Assembly (NCBI GenBank): GCA_011634665.1
Contig: WAEK01000012.1
Coordinates: forward strand, 496,001 to 560,000
DNA length: 64,000 nt
Source: Mortierella sp. BCC40632
Taxonomy: Eukaryota > Mortierellomycota > Mortierellomycetes > Mortierellales > Mortierellaceae
Direction: 5' to 3'
Under the pieces are notes generated by a model, which saw nothing but the letters and a program-made list of their open reading frames with translations, did not search any database and had not been told where the DNA came from. The position numbers and the translations under genes are program-made. Below, piece by piece: positions 1 to 12,117 of this stretch. The stretch's first letter is position 1, and every line of letters starts with the position of its first letter.

Positions 1-3000
1 GGGGACAAGGGCATAGGCGAGAAGATACGACCAACACTTCCAGAGCTGCTACCGCTGCCTCGACGAGATGGCCTGGTTGGGTTGCTAGTCACGTCGAGCG
101 TCAGGAGCAAGGACCGAAGTGTTTCCAGAGAATCGTATCGCTTCAAAAGTCGTGACAATCCAATCGAAATGTTGGTTGCCCGTTGACCGTTGATGAGTGT
201 CACATCCTTTGACTTGGCCCTAATGATTATCCATTCATAAAAATGACATTAGCAATAGAAAAAAATTTTTTTTGAGTCGACGTGAATGATATTGAATCAA
301 AAGATAGAGAACGTACCTTGCAGCCATACTGGCTTCCTTAGACTTTAGACGCTGCTGTTCCTCGACAGGGTCGATACAAAACATTTCTATTGATGATGAA
401 GGGTTGGTATGAAAATAATAATAATAAATAAATAAAAAAAGTCAAGCGGTTAGTTATTTGCTTCTTTCTTGGGAACGATACTGACACATTCGCATTCGAT
501 ACACTTCTTCTCTGTACCTTCAAACTTTTGAAAGTCCATCTCGATGGCCTGCGGTGCAGCAACGGGACCATGGCTCTTCTCGGCTTCACTGTCCGAGACC
601 TCGGGAGAACCCTCGGTCAAGGATGGTCCATTTTCTCCTTCACGTGGTCCGGGCACGCCATCCAATTCCTGGGGTCCTTCCAAAAGCGTTTCCATGATCT
701 CTTCCTCCATCTCCTGCTCTTGTTCTTCCTCTTCGTCTTCATAATCATCTTCATAGTCGTCCGTGATCACATCGTCCGAGTAGTCGAACGAGTCACGCCC
801 TGCACGACGAGATTCCACCATTGTCTCAAACACAATTGTCACGAGTGCATTTGGTCCCTCGACACTTGACTGCTCCCGCTCGCTCTGAAGAGCTGGAGAC
901 ACTGTTGCTGAGCGATCAGGCGGAATCAACTCCACGGGGCGCAGCGAGGTGCGCTTCCTAGGCGATCTCGGAGAGTCCTCCGACTTGAGAGTCTCCTTGA
1001 CTTCCACGACCTCCTTGATCTCATTGGCCTCCTTAATCTCCTTAATCTCCTCATGCTCTTGGGTCTCCTTGACAGGAGAGCCCTGCGAATGACCAAGTGA
1101 GTTGGATGGACGGCGGTGGCGCAAGTGAGGGAGACGCTGACGGCGGTGGCGATGGTTGGTGTCAAAAACTGTGTGGGTAATATCGCCGTGAGAGAGAGCA
1201 TCCCACCGAAGGACATGGCGAGCAACAATGCTCTTACCAGGCGTTCCAGTGGTCGTTGAACCCGGGGTGGCGACTGACAAGGTCACAGGGGCTGGTGTGA
1301 CGATCGGGAACCCGGTCGAGATCTGAAGAGGCGAACGCGAGCTGTTGGTGCCTCTCCTAGACCGCAGTGGTGGAGGAGGTGGTGGTGGTGGTGGTGGTGG
1401 TGGTGGCGGCGGACATGCTGAGGAGGAGGGTGGAGGTGGTGGTGGAGGGGTGGAGGTGGAGGTGGTGGCGGTGGCGGGAGGTGGAGGGGTGGTGGAGGAG
1501 AGAAAGTAAACAGGGAGCAATGGAGACCAATTGGGAAAAGAAATTTGTTTTCGGAATAAAAAAGCGAGGCTGTGATACTGGTGGAGGTGGAGGTGGAGGT
1601 GGAGGTGGCGAGGCGGCAGGCTTGAGTGGGAGCCAGCGGGGCGAGGACAGGTTCCTGGGTGGAGGTGGTGGCGGCGGAGGAGGAGGAGGAGTCGCGGGAG
1701 GAAGAGGCGCAAGGAAGGCGATCGGGGATGGAGGAGCCTGTGGCTTGGGCTGCAAGGGCACCACGGGTCGCTCATTCTCTCCCATGGGCTCTTCTTCCTC
1801 ATCGTTGAGCCGCAGGAGAGGAGATCCAATAGGCGTCAGGGCACTGATGAGACTCGATCGACGGCTGGTCGATCCCGCTGCCTCGGCAGAGGCCTGTGGA
1901 GTTTGCTCCATCTGGCTCAACAGATACCCCAACGAAGTGAATGTTGGTGTGCCTGGAGCATCGGCATCCTCCACAGTAGGGCTAGCTGGAATGTCAACAT
2001 GTCCTCCCATCGAGACAATGGCAGGGATTGAGAGCGCTGGTCGCAAGGGGGCCAATGCGGCCTCGTTGGCTTCAATCAAGTCCCTGAGCAGTGGACCCTG
2101 CAAGGGCACAGTCTCCCTCTTCTCCCTGTTGTCGTTGTTCTCGAATCTGTCCGACATTGACATTGTGTTCCTGCGCTCTCTCAAAGGACTGGGCCTTAGT
2201 GGCACCAGAATATGATCTGTGCTTGCTGCCTTCTCGGTAAAGGGTAATGTGTACAAGGCCAACTCACCCAGAAGATCAATCGACGATCCGTCCCTGCCGA
2301 AATCGCTGTCCAACTGAGGGGCTTGCTCGGGTGCCTTTGTGCAGGCAGGGGAGGAGACCAAAGACGGTACAAGAGATCCAAACTCAGTTCCATCCTCCTC
2401 GCCACTGTCATCGGCATCGGCATGGATCTCTTCCTCGCCAACACATAGAGAAGGCTGACCAGCCTGACTATTCTTGTTTTTGTTCTTTTTCTTTTTGTTC
2501 TTCCGCTTCTTTTTGGATTTTGATTGTGGAGAAGGTGGTGTCATGGGCGGCTCAGTCGAGAGGGCCGTCAAGGGAGTCCGTACGATGCCGGCGGCCAGTG
2601 CAGCGGCGCTGATGGGTGACAGGGTCACATCCGACAGACCGGAAATAGTCCGCTGTCGCTCCTTACCCTTCCAAGAGTCTCTGTCGCGACTACTTTCGCC
2701 TGCTTGTCTTGGCGTAGCACAGTCCTGGCTTGACTGACCCTCCTCGCCGTCGTCCACAGCAGCCAGCTGCTGTTTCGACAAGAGTCGGCGGGAGCCTCGG
2801 ATGGGGGACGTAGAGCGAGAGGTGGCCAGGGACGAGCAGTAGGAAGAGACGGGGGTGCAGTGTCCCGAGAACAGGGATGGAGAGGATGGACGGGTCATTG
2901 GAAGGACGAGGATGGTCCCTGGGGCAGGGGCGAGGATACCTGTGCGGCCTGCAGCGACAGGTGACGAAGAGGGGGAGGAAGAGGCCGAGTAGGGCATTGA

Positions 3001-4012
3001 GGTGGGGAGAGTGTGTTGCCGGGTTGGCTTCTTGAAGACCTTTCCACGACGAATGGGCGCAATGCTAGCGGAGGATGAGTACTGAGCGGAGCAGTGTGAA
3101 ACGGCCGAGAGGCAACCCTCACTGTCGCTGGCAACACCATGGACCTCTACATCGACGGGCGGGAGCAGCGGCAGCGGGGAAGAATAGCCGCGGTAGTCCT
3201 GCATGGTCGACGGTACGGACGCCGTGGACACAGACATGCTGTATGGGGATGAGGTGAGCATGCTGTGTTGACTGTCCCGCAAAACGTTATCTTGCTCCCG
3301 TTGTTTGTGCTCTTGTGCGTGCTGGTGTTGACCGTGCTTTCGGTTGTACTTCCGCCTCGCTTTCCTACTTTTGGGCATCAGAGAAACGGCCTCGTGGTCA
3401 TGGTGCGGAGTCGTTGGGGTCGAGGGCGCGGTCGAAGCAGACATGGTTGCAGCGTCGGATGCAGAAGCTGTGGCCGATGCAGAAGAAGACGACGCAGCGT
3501 CGTTACTAGGATCGGGCCTCGTCCGGCCTTTGATTGTTGAGGGTGTGTCGAGTTGTGGTGGTTGTTGTTGCTGTTGTTGCTGTTGTTGCTGTTGTTGCTG
3601 TTGTTGTTGTTGCTGTGGTGGTGGTGGCGGTGGTGGTGAAAGCTGTTGTTGTAAAGAAGTGTGGTGTGTTGAAAGGAGTGGGTGTACGATGTGGGAAGAT
3701 GAGGAGGTAGAGGAAGATGGCTGGTGCGATTGGTGGTGCTGTTGCTGTGGCGGAGGTGGGGACGGGGACGGGGATAAAGATGGTTGGAATGGTTGCTGGC
3801 GCTCGAGTGAATAGGCACTCATGGCAAAGGCCTTGGCGAGGAAGAAGGGGGACGTGGGCGAAAGAGGCTGGGCAAGAGGGGAGGAAGAGTTGATGTGGGA
3901 GAAGGACCGCGCGTGTCGTGAGCTGGCAAAGGAAGTCCTACACCGTCCATCGTTCCACCGGACGAGGCATAGTGCAGTACCCGGGTTATTTGAGCAGGTG
4001 ATGGGGGGAAGG

Positions 4013-4091
<79 letters not shown>

Positions 4092-5199
4092 GAAAAAAAA
4101 AAAAAGATTGGCGAAGAAAGGATAAAAAGGATTCGGATGTGGAGAGAGGAAAACAAAGAACAATGACAAAGAGGTGGTGGACAAGAGACAGAGCCAAGAG
4201 AAAAGCTTTTTTTTTTGAGCGTGAACAAACAAAAAGCGTTCCAGGGTCGATTTGCTTTTTTTTCCATGCGATCTGGTCAGGTTTTCAGATTTGCTGTTGT
4301 TATTGCCCTCTTTTTTTTTTTTGTCTCTTTGGGCCTGTTCTCGAGAGAACATGTGGAAGGGCCCAAAGTTGGAGGCATCACACATCCATGACAAGGATCC
4401 CACCTGCATCCGACTTTCTTTTCACTTTCTTTTTTTTTTTTCTTTTTTTTTCTTTTTTTTCCGCATGCGCAACCGTAACAATGAAAAAAACTTACAGGTC
4501 GGAGTGAGCCCTTCGTCTGCAGTCTCGGCCAGGTCGGGAACTTGAATGTTCATGACCATGGTTGGCGAGAGTAGAGTGCGCCAGCGTTGTGGTGGTCGTC
4601 AATTTGTCGTCCTGGGACGAACCGCTAGTGTTCCTGGACTTGTGCGGAGTGACGAGCGAAGAGAACAAGAAGAAAGGAGCAAGATAGACAGGGAGCGGAG
4701 ACTTCTGTGAAGGACTGGAAGGATGATGAGGATCGTGAGTCAGAGATGGGTCGAGCGAGCCACAATGGTTACTACGAGTATGGAGAGGCTCTCCGAGGGA
4801 TAATAATAATGTGCGGGCGAGGATGCGTCCTTGGATCCAGCCAAGCAGTTCCAACACTAGCAACGAGACGATACCTAGGATGCGCGCGAGAGCATTGTAC
4901 GACATGCGACCCGTGGACGCCATGGAGGGGACAGCAAAAAGACAGAGAAGGGTGAGCAAAAGAAGCAATTGCCTCGACGGGCGTGGTAGCGGTGGTTGCG
5001 CACGTAGCCATGTTGGCCTGTCCCGAGACAGCGCCGACTCTGGCCGGGGCAGACAGGACGGGCGGAGTGGCGACAGCGGTGATGGTGGCGGAGGTGGAGT
5101 GATGGGGGGTGCCGAGGAGGAGGAGGAAGAAGGTGGGGACAGTGGGGGAAGTTGGAATGTGACTCGGCTTTTGTTGGTACGAGAACGCATGGGCCACAT
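1..5199 (-). CDS. Formin (FH1-FH2 actin nucleator), 3' end outside the window
   Basis: Formins nucleate and elongate unbranched actin filaments. Proposed exons, read right to left: 5199-4496, about 3922 (or 3937) to about 1570, about 1420-518, 386-317, and 219-1 running off the edge. The junctions at 518/386 and 317/219 are exact GT-AG and keep frame. They join FQKFEEMFCIDPVEEQQ to AKSKDVTLINGQRATNISIGL, a typical FH2 knob/linker region. Upstream are two long proline runs (FH1), a poly-Q run near 3555-3615, and the FH2 lasso-like RHVLRWDALSHGDITHTVFD near 1150-1230. The first exon encodes one or two hydrophobic segments (around LLLLLTLLCLFAV and GIVSLLVLELLGWI). I see no GBD/FH3 region. An acidic insert of roughly 180 residues lies between lasso and knob. 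Uncertain points: the intron between the proline runs, and whether translation starts at 5199, at 4925 or at the internal Met at 3822. Confidence 0.75.
4019..4084. repeat. (GA)n microsatellite in a formin intron
   Basis: Near-perfect GA dinucleotide run, followed by a short poly-A. On the coding (minus) strand it is a CT tract upstream of the proposed acceptor at 3923-3938, so it may act as an extended polypyrimidine tract. Confidence 0.9.
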
Positions 5200-5761
5200 T
5201 CATCAACACCCGAGAGTTGACGCTTCGTTCTTTCCTCTTTTTTCACTCTCTTTCTCTCTCACTCACTCTCACTCTCACTCTCGCTCTCACTCTCACTCGC
5301 GCTCACACGGCGCACACACTCTCTCACAATTGGTGGTGGTGGTGGTGGTGGTGGTGGTGGATTGTGGTGGTGTAGCGGTAGTGACAGTAGTAAAAGTAGT
5401 GTGCAAAGAGAGAAGAATTAAAGGACACAGGGGTACAAGTAAGAGCGAGAGAGCGAGAGCGAGAGCGAGAGAGAATAAAAGTGCTTAAAAAAGAGTCGAG
5501 AAACAAAGCGTGAGAGAGCAGAGAGAAGAAAGAACGCGAAAAAGCAATTGTGTGTGTGCACAGTCAACGGCTGTCGGAATACGTGTCCCCCAAATGCAGT
5601 TGCAGGAATTCAGGCTGCATGCGAGGTGTCAAATGAGTGGGAATCGGAGTAGATTCAGTTGCAAGGCAGAATGAGGAGAGGCGAAAGCGGAAAGGAGGGA
5701 ACAGGTAGGGTCATTGGAACTGGGCAAATGAGAGAGAGAGAAAGCAAGAGAGAGAAAAAAA

Positions 5762-5793
<32 letters not shown>

Positions 5794-5860
5794 AAGAGAA
5801 GAGAGAAAGAGTGGGCAAATCAAGAGATGGCTTGCAGATTTATCTCAAACTCTTTCTCCT

Positions 5861-5861
<1 letters not shown>

Positions 5862-5902
<41 letters not shown>
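5862..5902. repeat. Poly-A run of 41
   Basis: Uninterrupted adenines. No retrotransposed gene is recognisable immediately upstream, so it is reported only as a homopolymer. Confidence 0.95.
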
Positions 5903-5904
<2 letters not shown>

Positions 5905-6037
5905 TCCAAGTCCCGCCCAGGATGGGGATAAAGCATCAGGCGGACACGAACGAGGAAGGGCGCGAATGGAAGAGAGCTGCAGTTTATTTGAAGCGCATGA
6001 CCTGATGGGATCCACTTTTAAAGTTGGCTAAAAAAAA

Positions 6038-6046
<9 letters not shown>

Positions 6047-6104
<58 letters not shown>

Positions 6105-6107
6105 AGA
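6047..6107. repeat. Poly-A followed by (GA)n tract
   Basis: A 16-base A run passes directly into an approximately 60-base GA repeat. The same A-run-to-GA arrangement recurs at 48481-48524 and in a COQ5 intron at 53241-53325. Confidence 0.95.
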
Positions 6108-7496
6108 AAGGCAAAGAAGGATCGAGGGGGGGGCATGCGAGGGGAAGGACGGAAGAGAGGGGGGGAGACGAGGGGAGAGACGAGGGGGAGAGCAACAAGA
6201 GAAGGAAGCAAAGGCGCGCAACAACGATAACAACAACATCAACAACAGGCAGCAGCATCCAGTACAGAGCAAGACGCGCTGGGAGAACCCGAGTCTCAAC
6301 TCTTTCTTTCTCTTCTGCAAAGGCTAATGCGGCGAGGAGAGTTGCTCCGAGAGTGGAAAAGGTCAAAAGGAGATGTAGCAAAAGAGTGGGACATGGCGAG
6401 GTCGCACAGGACCCGAACAGAGCGCTCGAGCCGTCCTTGTCCTTGTCCAGTGCTTTTGCCAGAGCCAATGCCAGTCTCAATGCTAATGCCTTTAGGCTAT
6501 CTAGCTAATGCCAATTTTGCCTTTGACTTTGTTGCTGCTGCTGCTGCTACAACAACTACTTTTGCTGTTGCTGTTTGCTGCGAATAGGTTGTTGTTGTTA
6601 ATGTTGTTGTTGTTGCTGTTGTTGTCGCTAACGCTGTTACTACTTCTGTTGCTTGTGCTACCAATGCCACCATTATATGGCCAACGTTGCAGAAGGGGCC
6701 AACGCTGTGTTTGGCGCACTGGGCAGCGATCGCGCCCTTTGAAGAGGGGGGAGAGGAAGTTGGAGAGAGAGAAAGAGAGAAAGAGAGAGAGAGAGAGAGG
6801 AGAGAAGTGGAGAGGGAGGCAGTGCAGTGCAGTGCGGTGTGGAAAGGATCGTGTCGAGTCGGTTCGAGACGAGCCAGGCTGGGTCATCGCATCGTAGTCG
6901 AGGGGTTGAGGGGGTTAGTAGCCTGCAGCAAGGGAAAAGAAGAGGAAGAAGAGAGAGAGAGAGAGGGAGAGAGAGAGAGAGAGAGGGAGAGGAGACGTAC
7001 AGACCGTGCCGTGCAGGGAGGAGGTAGAGGAAGAGAATAAGAAGGAGGAGAGGAGGAGGAGGAGGAGTAGGAGTAGTATGAGGAGAAGGAAGAGTGAACA
7101 GAGACGTACAGAAGGGGGGGACGTACAGGTGCTTAACAGGTGCTTAGGCAGGTCCCGGCAAATCTCAACGGATGGTGGCAAAAGAGCCGAGGGGATGATG
7201 GGAGGAGGAGTTGGTCGACTGTGTCCGTGCCGCCGCGGGGATGGGGATTTAATGCGGGAAAAGAGAGCGGGGGAGTGAGTGGCGGGAGATGCTTGCTGCG
7301 GCGAGGAGATGGAGTGAGGAGGAAGAAGAAGAGGATGATGTCGCTTGGGCTGATGGGGACAGGATGGAGGAAGTCTTTAATTGATCAGATGAGGCCGAAG
7401 GGAACGGGGATCGACCAGGATCAGATCGGGGGATCGGGATCCGGATCAGATGACCCGGCTGCAGATTGAGAAAGGAGGAGAGGAGAGGAGAGGAGA

Positions 7497-7631
7497 GGAG
7501 AGAAAGAGAGAGAGAGAGAGAGAATGGGAGAGAGAGTGAGAGAGAGTGAGAAAGGAAAGAAGGAAAGGAAAGGAAGTGAGGATTGGTTGAGTGATAGAGA
7601 GAGTGAGTGAGTGTGAGAGAGAGCGAAAAAG

Positions 7632-7692
<61 letters not shown>
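7497..7692. repeat. Compound GA/GT microsatellite
   Basis: Interrupted GA repeats pass into a pure GA block and then a GT run ending near 7692. Open reading frames across it (Leu-Ser or His-Thr repeats) are artefacts of the repeat. Confidence 0.9.
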
Positions 7693-7697
<5 letters not shown>

Positions 7698-8210
7698 GCA
7701 AAGAACAAGATAGAGAGAAAGAGACTGACTGACTGCATTGTCAGAGCAAAAAAAAAAAAAAAAGAACCCATTGCAAATGGCATATGGGATGGAATCCAAC
7801 CCCCTCACCCCACTCGACTCATCCACCCTCTCACCCTCTCACTCACATCCACTCGTCCCAATGGCCTCTTGGCATTGTCTACATCCCTTTAGCTCAAGGC
7901 ATCTTCATGACAAATAGACAAAACGACCTGACTTCACTCTGCTACCATCTCCGTTGTCCATCCCTGTTTTTCTTTTTTTTTCTTTTTTTTCACATCCCCA
8001 GCCCCGGCCCTGCTCGCTTCGCTTCGCCAATGGTAGAACCAAAGGCCTTGGCATATAGAGGGAGGGAGTGAGTGAGTGAGTGACCCCTATGGTTTAGAGT
8101 GGGACAAGCAACATCGTCCGACATGGCTTTTAATAAAACTCTGTGCTCTCAACACCTCTGTGTCCTTTGTGTCTCCAACTCATTCGCTCGCATGATGAGC
8201 ACTCTCGGCC

Positions 8211-8255
<45 letters not shown>

Positions 8256-8755
8256 GACCATGCACTCTTTGCTCTCTCTCTCTCTCCCTACACCACTCTC
8301 GACGAATCGCCGCCGACCACACATGCGTATCCCGACTGCTGCCCCCTTTTTCTGTCTCTGTCTCTCTCTCTCTCTGCTCGCGTCGGTGTTGTCCAGGCTG
8401 CTGCTGACCATGGCCCATCGGTCGATCAATCCCTTTTCAAACATCTTTCTCTCTCTCTTTTTTTTCTGTTTCCGCTTATTGTTCTTGTTCTCGTCGTCAT
8501 CTTCATCTTCGTCGTCATCATCATCGCGATTGCCACCATGCACCACCCTCGCCACCACCACCACCACCCAATCAGCCATTATGCGACACCTCTCGTTTCT
8601 AGTTTGCTCGGTTTCTAAGGCTCCCAAGGTGTGGACCCAACATCATCAGCAAGACACTCAAGACGCATGTATGCTCCAAATCATTCCTTAATTGCATTCG
8701 TCTTTCTTCTCCTCTCCCGTCGTCTCACCTGGGGTTTTTAGTTTTACATGGCATA

Positions 8756-8829
8756 ATGGGCCGTAGGCATCCGGCCCCGCTCTCGGCCCATAGATACCTT
8801 GCCGTGTGAAGCAGCCAAGGCTGCTTTTT
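8756..8829 (+). ncRNA. Two consecutive hairpins followed by T-run; possible small structured RNA
   Basis: Hairpin 1 pairs ATGGGCCG (8756-8763) with CGGCCCAT (8784-8791). Hairpin 2 pairs AAGCAGCC (8809-8816) with GGCTGCTT (8819-8826) and is followed directly by T residues to 8829. Both stems are perfect 8-bp matches in a region otherwise made of simple repeats. The arrangement could be a short RNA with a Pol III-like T-run end. I could not match it to a known RNA family, and no clear A/B box is seen, so the call is tentative. Confidence 0.25.
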
Positions 8830-9574
8830 GTCTAGAGTAGATGGTCTCCAGGAACCAGAAGTGATTTATTTATTTTCATATGTCGGACTATGGTCCCACC
8901 CCCCTCACCTGATTGATTCTTTTCATTCAATAATGCACTCTAATCAAAGCCTACATAAAGCAACACACCTTATCCAGCTATTCAGTCCTGTTCAGTCAAC
9001 TTTGTGTGCATATGTGGTATCCACCCCATACACATCGCCCTGCAAAGCTGCAAAGAGCCAAATAATATGTGTATTATCCAGGACAACTCAACGGTCTGTC
9101 CGCTGCAGGCGGACAAAATACGTAGACAACATAAACAAAAAAAATAGGCCCTTACAATTCAAACCCCAAGAATAGAAACAGTAGGACGATGACAGGAAAG
9201 GCACCTTCGCCGAGGCATAGGCATTGCCGGATTGGGGACATCTCTTTTTTTTTTGCCCCATCGTCTCAACCGATCGATGAGACGAGGCTGCGGCAACAGT
9301 AGTAGAACACCTCTCAACAACGTTTTGCCTCTGCCTACGAAATCGAGCATGTCCATGGGAAGACAAATAGGGGAGAGAGGGAGGAAGATGGAGGGGGAGT
9401 CAGGAACGACCCAAGGGTGCACGCCTCGTCAAATCGTGACACGAAAAAGGTCCTGCCAATCGTCCTCAACCTAGCACTCACAGAATGGACATGTCTGTGG
9501 TGGATCGCCTGTGCACCCCCGTCCTTCTGCCAAGGCCCAAAACCAGAGGACGCGCAAGTGACGCGCTTCAGGTT

Positions 9575-9617
<43 letters not shown>

Positions 9618-11732
9618 GGAGTTGCGCATAAAATAAAGGAGACAGAGGGAGTGACAGAGAAAGAGAAGACGGACAATGAAGGGTTGACTGAGCAAGGCCC
9701 GTCAGGGAGTCAACATGAGCCAAGGTACTGTATTAGAGCGACGCTGAGGAAGCCGGCACTGAGTATGAGGAAGCACTGACCTTGGACCCGCATGTGCTCG
9801 TGGCATGGTCTGTTCTGACTCCTTTATTTCTCTCATTCTCTATTTCTCTATTTCTTTCTTTCTCTCTTTTCTTTTCCCTTCTGTTTCTTTCTGTCCTTGT
9901 GACATATGACAGGCCCCGTCCTCTGAAGTGCTTTTGTTCTCGCCCACACACACACAATGCTGTAAGCAGCGGCATCCCTTTCCTTTCTGTTGCGAACGAA
10001 CCTTTGCAGAGACTGTGTCTAGTCATCTCCTGCGCCAGAAGTCAGCCAACAGACGGGGCCTGCTATAACTCTCTCTTTCTGCAAGCTTCCTCCTATCCCG
10101 CCTTTCATTTGTTTCATGCCTTCTCTATTTCTCTTTCTGTCCGTCTGGTTTTTCTCTCTCTCTCTCTCTCTGACCTGCGTTGACAACACCCTCCATCGTC
10201 TTTTTTAGCTCCTTAACGGTCATTGACGCCCAGACACACACGCTGAACGTGGCTCTATCCCCTGTAAAAAAGTATCAAGTCTGACAAGCGAGAACAGAAG
10301 CTCCCTTCTCCGTTCCCCCCTACATCCCTGTCTGACATTTGGAGAACAAGGCCCATCGCCTCGGACTACCCTCCCTCCCTCCCTCCCTCCCTCTCTCTTT
10401 CTCTCTTTCTCTCTGTCTCTCTCTGTCTCTGGAGACGCAAAAAGGGGGGTAACAGGTAAAGACAAGGGATCTAGCAATGTGCAAAGAACAGTGACCATCG
10501 AGCGATCTTGCCTTCTCTTTTCTCTGGAGCCCTGGACTAGAACATATTGGTAAACGTTACCTCCCCCCCCCACTTCCCACTTCCCCACAGGGCAATAGGG
10601 AAGGGGAGAAAGAATAGGGGAGAGAGGGAGTAGTCGGGGGATTGGCTGCCATCTTGTCTTTTCCCAACGGATCTCTTGGTCTGCGGCCAAAAAAAGAACT
10701 AGAGCTGGGAGCATTCCTCCCGACAGCTCTCGTTTCTCTTCCAGAAGCCAACGAGAGTGGGATGACGAGGGATACATTGGTAGAGCCATATCCTTCTCTA
10801 GCGAGCTCTGGAGGAAGGAGAAGAACAGAGGAGCAATGGAGGAGTAGGGTGAGAGAGCATCCGAAGAGCTCGCATTCCATGCGAAAAATGATACACACCA
10901 TCTCTCTTTCGAGAAAAAAGAGATGTCCGCACTGGGCTGTGAGCTGCAGATGCAAATGCCTGGGACCCGGAAGATATGCGACCCTTGAGCGGGTAGACGA
11001 GATATGGACCGTGGACTGAGCAACTCTCTTTTTTCTTATTGCATCCCGCGCTTTCGCCGTGCAGGTCATCAGGGTATTGACTACCTCTGCAGATCGTCTC
11101 GAGGCACAGCTTGGTCCTGGATGCCGCGCCAATTTAAAGTTTCCTCATTTGGAGCGGTGCCCTGGTGGCAGGGAGCAATGCGTAGAGTTTACACAGGCCA
11201 TGCATGGCGGTGGAGTGCCAGGCTGGGTTCAGCTTCAGTCCGAGGGCTGGATAGGATGGATGGCGGACTAAATGCCGCGTGGAAGTCTTCTAGGGGCGGT
11301 GATGGACATGAGCTATCCAGAAGACACCAAGAGGACAGTGACGGTGGACGGGGTCAAAGCTGTGCAACTTGTTCACAGCCTGTTGGCCTGTTGGTTGGTC
11401 AGGTGTCCACGAATCATCTCTGCCAAGCAGCGTAAGCGAGAAAGAGAGGCTCCTGTCATTCGAAAATCTCTCCCACGTCTCTACGCCATCCTCATTCCAC
11501 TCATCCATCCATCCATCCATCCATCCATTGTAGCTTTTTCATTCCCCTTCTTCCTTCTTTCTCTTGTTCTTGTCTTCTCTCTTTCTCTCTCTCTCTTTAC
11601 TCATCAGAATCTTCTCCGCTGCCGACATCTCGCTCCACCAACTCGCTCTCAACATTTCTCACCCTCCTTTTTTTTTTTTTTTAAAAAAAAAAATAATATA
11701 TAATTTGATTTCCCCAGCGTTACCCTCTTCCC

Positions 11733-12075
11733 ATGGACGCACCTGGTGGCTCTGAGCTCTTTGAGAGCTATGAACAAGACTTTGAGGCTGTCAAGGTGTC
11801 GATCAATGAGCGCTTCAATGCCGCTGGGAATCAGAACGGAGGTATCCACCCAATCGACTCTCTGTTGCTATAGCCTCTGTAGAAGAAAGCGCCTCTTTAT
11901 CCTTACCTGCTCTGTTGTCGCCTCTACTCCTCTAGAGCCCAGGAAACAGACACTTCGAGCTGTGGAGCGAGAACTGGATGAAGCCGGCGAAATTGTATGT
12001 TACTATCTTCGACCTTGGTGTTTTCCACTGCCACCAAAACCCATTGACTTATTATCACCTTTTCATTCATCGCTT

Positions 12076-12117
<42 letters not shown>

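Larger units (their letters stand above)
5200..11730. other. Long low-complexity intergenic region, no supported gene
   Basis: About 6.5 kb between the formin 5' end and VTI1. It is dominated by GA/CT tracts (5711-5815, 6047-6107, 6760-6800, 6950-6995, 7480-7660, 8215-8252, 9577-9612), a GT run (7666-7692), a 41-base poly-A run (5862-5902) and CCCT/CATC short repeats (10376-10400, 11505-11528). Open frames here are strings of Leu/Ser, Arg/Glu or Lys and share no recognisable domain. It probably contains the formin promoter (coding-strand pyrimidine-rich) and the VTI1 promoter, but no TATA box can be assigned with confidence. Confidence 0.7.

Noticed and set aside
3540..3620. Poly-Gln tract as evidence for a transcription factor.
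   Set aside because: The frame continues into FH1 proline runs and FH2, so the tract is part of the formin's low-complexity region.
1357..4197. A 946-codon frame starting in the GA tract, taken as a complete gene.
   Set aside because: Its first 50 residues are translated repeat sequence and its end runs into Thr repeats. It is the middle exon of the formin, extended into introns on both sides.
5200..11700. Many frames of 60-270 codons (for example 10220-11023 minus and 8143-8691 plus).
   Set aside because: They are Leu/Ser, Arg/Glu or Lys strings from microsatellites, or lack splice context and domains.
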